Source: Hymenopellis radicata (taxonomy: Eukaryota > Basidiomycota > Agaricomycetes > Agaricales > Physalacriaceae). Taken from it: DNA of 64,000 bases. The stretch covers positions 1 to 64,000 of the forward strand of contig JADNRX010000115.1 in the NCBI GenBank assembly GCA_015501595.1. The letters run 5' to 3'. Position 1 is the first letter of the stretch. Every line of letters starts with the position of its first letter. Below, one piece after another: positions 58,478 to 64,000 of the stretch. The translations under genes and the position numbers were made by a program. The notes beneath the pieces were generated by a model, which did not search any database, was not told where the DNA came from, and was given only the letters and a program-made list of their open reading frames with translations.

Positions 58478-60308
58478 ATGCCGGCTAATTATACTGCGTC
58501 GTCCTCAGTCTTGATTTGTGGGGGCACTGCATGGTGAGCTCGCTGTCTGCCACGATGAGCACAGGCTGAGATAGCGTTCAGGACGAAACTGGGCCGCAAG
58601 GAGCGCCCAGGAGGCCCCGGGCATGAGGACGAGTGAGTAGTCTCCTCTAACACGTCGGTTCCTGTATTGTTGACCAGCCCAGCCCGCCAAACCTCCTCGA
58701 GCCGCATATATTGCGCTCGCTGTCCAACATCAAGGCGACCTCGGTCCACACGTCGTGCAGCAGCTGCCATTTCGTCGTCCTCGACGTCGACGGCAACGCC
58801 TGGCTTTTTGGACGAAATGGTTCAAGTTGCCTTGGAGTCCCTGGGGTCGACGCGATCAGTGAGGACGCGCCGCGTAGACTGACCGCGGCGGAATTAGGCG
58901 CCGAACCGGGCGTACGCTTCATTGACGCGGCGTGCGGGCGGAATCACACGCTGCTGGTTACGAGTGACGGACAGGTCTGGTCAGCCGGAATAAACAATGT
59001 TGGACAGTGCGGGCAACCGGTTTGCCCAGAAATATCGACCTTTAAGGCGATCAAGAATATAGAGCCAGCAGTCAAGGTTTCCGCTGGTATAACCTTCTCT
59101 CTTATCTTATCCGAAGCCGGCAAAGGTGTGTAGTACCGTAACAGCTTTGGCATGGCGCTGATCCTCTCCTAGTGTATGCTTGCGGAAGCGGTGAACATGG
59201 CCAACTTGGAAGCGGTAGCACCGGAGAACGCATCTCAACTGGCAACAAAGTCGCTTTCGATGTTTTCACAACTCCAAGTAAGTTTCTACCGACGCCACCT
59301 TGGGTCCTGCCTCATCTCTACTCTAGCTCAGATTAGGGGCTTGGACGACAAAACAATCACCATGATATGTTCGGGTCAGCAGCACAGCCTTGCTCTCGAT
59401 TCTGAAGGGTTTGTGCACTCGTGGCTACTTGCGATACATGAAGCTCATGAATGCCACAGCGTCGTTTATGTCTGGGGATTCAATGGTTACTGTCGCCTTG
59501 GTCTCGGCAACCAAGTTGATGCTCTTAAGCCTAAGGCTGTCCCGCAGTTTTCGGACAATAGGATCACGTATATTGCGGCCGGTCCGACGAACTCGGTCGT
59601 CATCGACAAGCAGGGCATGTATTGGATGACTGGCAAGGTCTGCATATTGTACTCTTCTTTATGGATTTGGCACTTATATCAGAGACTTACAGTGGAAAAA
59701 CAGCGGAGATGGCTCTTCTGGTTCACCGTACTCGACTTTCCGCTTCATGCCGGACATCATGGCGTGCAAGGTCACCCATGCCAGCTGCGGTGGTGTCACG
59801 CATTGGGCGCTCGTGGACGAAGATCCAGACGTGATGACGGTTACTTGGGGCCAGAACGCTGCCAATGGCGAGCTCGGATTAGGAGTAGACGAACCAAAGA
59901 GCGCCACAAAACCCACGAAAAATAATCCGCTTGTCGGAGTTAACGTTTTCTATGTCGCTGCCGGCCAGAATACGACCGTGCTCATCGCCCAACCGAACCA
60001 GAAGATGAGCGACTTGCCGAGACACCCAGATGTCGATGCCCCGGAGGTCTGTGTCGTCTGTCGTAGAGAGAGGGAGGATAGCGAGCCCCTTATTTGCGAC
60101 AAGTGCGACTATCCATATCACACAGGCTGCTTGAATCCTCCTTTAGCCGCCGTTCCGGAAGGAGAATGGTTCTGTCCTCGATGCGATGGGAGGTCAAGCG
60201 GAAAACGAGGACGAGAAGACGATGATGGCTCAAAAGGTATAGTTCTGACTCATTTTTCTTATTGCGTTTCGCTGATTACCACTAGATCCAAAGAGGAAAA
60301 GGCAGTGA
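58478..60308 (+). CDS. RCC1-repeat protein with C-terminal PHD finger
   Basis: A nuclear protein that joins an RCC1-type beta-propeller to a PHD zinc finger. Exons after the first two are 58683-59125, 59173-59277, 59327-59408, 59460-59637, 59693-60236 and 60286-60308, all joining in frame. RCC1 blades are plain: DAACGRNHTLLVTSDGQVWS, VYACGSGEHGQLGSGS, ICSGQQHSLALDSEG, VVYVWGFNGYCRLGLGNQ, CGGVTHWALVDE and YVAAGQNTTVLIA. The PHD finger has C4HC3 spacing: CVVCRRERED, LICDKCDYPYHTGCL, then EWFCPRC. The end DPKRKRQ with the earlier KRGRE looks like a nuclear localisation signal. The propeller suggests chromatin or GTPase contact and the PHD finger histone-tail reading, as in these families. The exon 1-2 join near 58534-58600 could not be settled, and in this copy a TAG/TGA there troubles the frame. 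Confidence 0.85.
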
Positions 60309-60639
60309 TTCTCGGGCCCCGATCTCGGACTATATTGGTTATGATTTTTGTATCAAAGGTTTCTTTCATTGTTGTTGTATTATATCCCCGAATAGCAAGC
60401 GATATGACCCAACTCTAGCCACCGAAGCCTGTTACCCGTTTTGGTAGCTATTGTGGATCGGTCCACAGGCATGACCACAATGCTTAGACCATGTCCACAT
60501 TTTCCGCCTTCTTGAAAAGGGAGACAATGGCTGGCCACCCGAAAAGACCGTCGCGATGCCATTGTTCGACGAGTCCACAATCCTCGACCCTACACAAGTC
60601 ATTACCGTATCAGGATTGCAAGTGGACGCCTCTGTCGCC
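60309..60639. other. Intergenic, 3' end of RCC1-PHD and upstream of the PQ-rich gene
   Basis: No gene is seen. It should hold the RCC1-PHD terminator region and upstream control DNA of the next gene. Confidence 0.5.
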
Positions 60640-60646
60640 TATAAAA
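60640..60646 (+). promoter_or_regulatory. TATA box of the PQ-rich protein gene
   Basis: TATAAAA lies 115 bp before the chosen start codon. A C/T-rich stretch (about 60665-60685) follows at the usual distance for a fungal transcription start. Confidence 0.6.
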
Positions 60647-60754
60647 CGCGTCGATAGACGCTAGCTCTATCATTCTCACTTTCCAACATATCAGCCACTC
60701 GAGGTGCGTAACAATGACTTTTCCGTCGAACTAGTAATTAAACCAGCCATCCAG

Positions 60755-61948
60755 ATGAACCGTCACCCACCGACCCCAATGACACCTGCGATGCTCCAAC
60801 AGCAGCAACGCTATGGGACTCAGCAAGCGGCTCAGCAAGCACTCAACCTCCCTCCGCAAGCGGCGGGGGTTCATGTCGCGGTGGAAGGTCCACTAATTAA
60901 CGCGTTCTTCGATTTCATTGACAATCGCGCCAAACGTCCGGAGAAGGCTCCTGCGAAAGCGATCCCTAATATCAGCGCTGCACCTCGCCAGCCTGGCGCT
61001 GGAACGATATTTCATCAGCCTGAGACTTGCCGAGTGAAGGAGCATCCGACGTGGGGAGGGTCTGGGGACACGGCTTCGCCTGCTGAAGCTTCAGCCATCG
61101 TACAACGTAAGGCGCCGCCGCCGCCGCTCATCCAGGCCGCACCGCCGCTCCCCCAGCCTCAAGCTCAAGCTCAAGGTGTAGCAAGGCCTGTGCAAGTGCA
61201 GCAAGGACTCCCTGTAGCTCAAGGTCGTCCCGGGCCGGCACAACGTCAACAACCCCCAAGGTCAGCCAACGTACAACGTCAGCCGCTCCTCCAGGCCGCC
61301 CCGCAGCTCCCCCAGCATGCTCAGGGAATCCCAGTTCAAGTTCAAAGTGTACGTGGGCCGTCGCAACACCAACAATCCCCCGGGCCTGTGCAAGGATTCC
61401 CTGTAGCTCAAGGTCTTCCCGGGCCGGCACAACATCAACAGCCCCCAAGGCCTATGCCAGCCCAGCAAGGATTCCCTGTTCAGCAGCCGCAAGTCTATCC
61501 ACCGCATCCACCTTTCCCCCACCCAGTCAACAATGGCGTGCAGCAGCCGCGCCTCATGCAGGGCCCGCCGCTGAATGTTCCAACTCCTGGCGATTATCAG
61601 GAGACTACGGTGGTGGCGACGATTAGGCGCACGGGCCACACCCAACAACCATTGACGAGTCAACGGTTTCAAATGCAGCCTCAGCAGCGAACGGTATATG
61701 GGCAGCCGCCCCCGCCTCAGGGTCAGGGTCAGGCTCAGCCACAACAGCAAGGCTTCGCTGGTTATGCTGGGGCTCCAGGACAGTTTGGCGTCCAGCAACG
61801 TGTTCACCACGTACTTGTTAACCCAGACTGTCCCGGGCACCCGCATACGCACCCGACGAAGGAGACTTTTGAGCGTCCCGATGGCACGAAAGAGACGAAA
61901 GGAGTGGATGAGGCCTTGCCCTCGAGTTGGGCGGGTGGCAGAGTCTGA
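60755..61948 (+). CDS. Proline/glutamine-rich protein, function unknown
   Basis: 397 residues from the first in-frame ATG (MNRHPPTPMTPAMLQQQQR). The bases before it, gtgcgt...atccag at 60704-60754, look like a 5'-UTR intron ending exactly at the ATG. A short less-biased part near the N-terminus (GPLINAFFDFIDNRAKRPEK) is followed by about 250 residues rich in P, Q, A and G with near-repeats of FPVAQGLPGPAQHQQPPRP. The C-terminus is again ordered-looking: VLVNPDCPGHPHTHPTKETF and then SSWAGGRV. No membrane segment or signal peptide is seen. The composition suits an unfolded scaffold or RNA/transcription-related protein, but no family is recognised. The frame is open throughout. Confidence 0.75.
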   Translation: MNRHPPTPMTPAMLQQQQRYGTQQAAQQALNLPPQAAGVHVAVEGPLINAFFDFIDNRAKRPEKAPAKAIPNISAAPRQPGAGTIFHQPETCRVKEHPTWGGSGDTASPAEASAIVQRKAPPPPLIQAAPPLPQPQAQAQGVARPVQVQQGLPVAQGRPGPAQRQQPPRSANVQRQPLLQAAPQLPQHAQGIPVQVQSVRGPSQHQQSPGPVQGFPVAQGLPGPAQHQQPPRPMPAQQGFPVQQPQVYPPHPPFPHPVNNGVQQPRLMQGPPLNVPTPGDYQETTVVATIRRTGHTQQPLTSQRFQMQPQQRTVYGQPPPPQGQGQAQPQQQGFAGYAGAPGQFGVQQRVHHVLVNPDCPGHPHTHPTKETFERPDGTKETKGVDEALPSSWAGGRV

Positions 61949-62865
61949 AGGGGAGCCCTCTAAGGCATCTGAAGCTGGCGCAACTCGTCACGGGAAAGAA
62001 AATAACCGTTTCAATCCATTCAAGTGACCCGACGTCGGTATCAAGGAGGAAGAAGAAGTAGAGAAGGCTTGATCCTTTTAAATTGTTTTGGTTTTTCTTT
62101 TGTCGAAATGCTCTCAAACTGTTTTGGTTTTCTTTTGTTTTAATGCTCTGTCGTTCTATCTATTTATGTATTGAATTTGCTAGCTACCGTAGACCACGGG
62201 AATGCGTATATAACAAACAATATCAGCTCGTATATATCAAGTTTCGTGTGGCGCAGTTTGAGTGAGAGCAATAATACAAATGTAAGGATAGCAGGCCCTG
62301 AAATGGAGGCAGGATAACCCAGCAAGTTCTCTCAGTATGACTTTGAGAGAGTTAGTTGTGCGCTGTCCAAATGGAGAGGCCGAAAACGCGTCTAGCATGG
62401 CTGAAGTGTAAGTACCCGCCAATATGCGTGATACTGTTTCGTATCTGAAATAAGTCAATAAGCACCAGCCCATCGGAGTAATAGGCGCGCTCACGTCTTC
62501 TTAAGTCTACTGTCCACTCCTAAGCCATGCTTGTCTCGACCAGAAGGAGCTTCGGCGAATGAAGAAGCATCGGATCATAGCCTCTTTCTTCGAACGCGGC
62601 TTTTTGTCTGTCCTCCAACGCCGTGCCATCCTTTGAAGACCTGTAACTCAATGCGACTGGCCGACGAAGACGTCAAGCAAGTTGAACGATGGTGATTGCT
62701 GCCGCGGCATATTTGGGCATTTTATTCCTTGTTTTATTTCAAGTAGCCTTTGATCCTCCAAGTCGATGAGGTCTAAAGACAACAGTCGCTTTCATTTCCT
62801 TATTAAACTTTCAAGAACATTCACTCTTTAATATTCTTGATTGACATCGCCTTCGAGTAGACGGT
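61949..62865. other. Intergenic between two converging genes
   Basis: T-rich DNA just after the PQ-rich gene (62060-62160) probably carries its 3' UTR. Short frames such as 62237-62494 (minus) show no motif. No gene is supported. Confidence 0.5.
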
Positions 62866-64000
62866 TTACCATCCCCGCTTCTCAAAATCAGCCAACATAT
62901 CCCTCGCAGTTTCCTCCATCGTCCTGAATTTCCTGCCGAAAATCCTCTTTTCCTTGGCCGTATCAAAGGTAATGCCATGAACAGCGTCTCCAGGTGTTCC
63001 CTTGGTGAGCGGTTTCTTCGTATACGGGGCCGGCGTCAACGCATTGGCCACGTCCACTGTAAACAGCTGCTGAGTGATGTTCGAGTAAGTTGGTATCAGG
63101 ATCACGTACAAAAGTCCTGCCAGACAAAAGAGCTCTCCGCCAAGATGACGCGCTCCCCACGCGCTGCAGGTACCTCGAGAGCAGCGACATGGGAGAGGGC
63201 GACATCGCGCACGTCAACCCATGCTTGGCCTGGAGCAATCAATGGCGAGTAGCCTTGGAAGTCGCCATTGATGATGGCGTTGTACCACGAAATGAGAGAA
63301 TACCCGACCGAAGAGAGTTGGGAAACAGCGTGGATTGGAGGCTGCGAATGTATTGCTTGAGTGAGTAGCTTATAGGGAGGTAAAGGAGGAAAACACACCC
63401 CGAGTATCCAAGGTGGGCAAAAGACCGCCAGATCCCACTTGATCTCGGCTTTGTGTTGTTCGACGAAAGACCACGCAGCTGTTACGCGTAACGTTAGTAC
63501 CAACAAGACAAAAGGGAGAAAAGACAAACTTCTCTCAGATAAAACCTTGCTTGCACAATACATATCAGCTACCGAGGCGTCTTTCCCTTTCTCCTCGCAA
63601 GCCTTGAGCGCCGGCTCGTTCCAGTCCGTCTCGGAAAGTGTTACTTTGTCCATGGAGAAAACAGAGATTGCCGCACAGGATGAGGTGAAGACCACGCGCT
63701 CAAGTGAGGTACTAGACAAAGAAATGAATGGTCAAAGACACTGACAGAAAAGTTGGAAGTCCGTACCCGTTCTTCAAAGCGCTGTTGAGAATTCCGGTAA
63801 TGCCTCCAACAGCGGGATCGATGAGTTCTATGACAGAGGTCAGTTATACTTAATTCCATTAGGCCTGAAGCCGAACTTACCGCTGGGATGGGAGGCTGCC
63901 AGATTCATCGGGGTGGCGGTATGGACGATGCCTTGCACACCCTTGACAGCATCGTCGAAGGCACCTACCTGATGATTGGGACAATGCTTACACAACAAGG
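62866..64000 (-). CDS. NAD(P)-dependent reductase, GRE2/dihydroflavonol-reductase type (5'-truncated)
   Basis: This is the C-terminal part of an extended short-chain dehydrogenase; the cofactor-binding start lies beyond the window. Read on the minus strand, exons give AFDDAVKGVQGIVHTATPMN, then ELIDPAVGGITGILNSALKN, VVFTSSCAAISVF (catalytic Ser region), DMYCASKVLSER (Tyr-x3-Lys), FCPPWILG, GQAWVDVRDVALSHVAALE and, at the end, TFDTAKEKRIFGRKFRTMEE. These are the standard landmarks of the DFR/GRE2 aldehyde- and ketone-reductase family. Introns are short and at least five are crossed. No disabling change was seen in the visible part. The substrate is unknown. Confidence 0.85.

Overview
The window looks like nuclear DNA of a filamentous fungus, most likely a mushroom-forming basidiomycete (Agaricomycetes). 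Genes carry many 45-65 nt GT-AG introns with CTAAC/CTAAT-like branch points. A chromodomain Ty3/Gypsy retrotransposon is present, and the recognisable proteins (mitochondrial Grx5, HSD10-type SDRs, an HDDC2-type HD-domain phosphatase, an RCC1-PHD protein, a GRE2/DFR-type reductase) are of fungal/eukaryotic type. The species is not determined, and all gene models were built by eye from splice signals.

Layout. 0.4-1.0 kb: mitochondrial monothiol glutaredoxin (minus). 2.1-4.3 kb: two intact tandem short-chain dehydrogenases, SDR1 and SDR2. From there to about 60.3 kb the window is a four-unit segmental array. Each unit holds, in order, the 3' part of SDR2, remnants of a membrane-protein exon and of a small secreted protein, an HDDC2-like gene on the minus strand, and the 5' part of an RCC1-PHD gene in divergent orientation. 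In units 1-3 the RCC1 gene breaks off at the same base. It is followed by a GTCGTCTTCG-type minisatellite and about 8 kb of other DNA ('block B') that leads into the next unit. Only unit 4 (55.2-60.3 kb) runs into a complete RCC1-PHD gene, and only unit 1 has a complete SDR2. The ancestral order was therefore probably SDR1-SDR2-(membrane protein, secreted protein)-HDDC2-RCC1/PHD.

Between units 2 and 3 sits a 14-kb composite (29424-43415): a minus-strand chromovirus-type Ty3/Gypsy element with TG..CA LTRs and a CTCCT target duplication. It is split by a 6-kb TIR element inside the integrase zinc finger, which itself carries a 0.6-kb MITE, and by a 1-kb TIR element between protease and reverse transcriptase. 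Empty insertion sites survive in the sister units.

Right flank: a proline/glutamine-rich protein of unknown function with a TATA box and probable 5'-UTR intron (60.6-61.9 kb), then a 5'-truncated GRE2/DFR-like reductase on the minus strand (62.9 kb to the window end).

Caution: repeat copies differ mostly by single-base losses in G/C homopolymers, concentrated around 42.9-46.6 kb. Many apparent frameshifts there may be assembly errors. The near-identity of units 1 and 2 also needs read-level confirmation.
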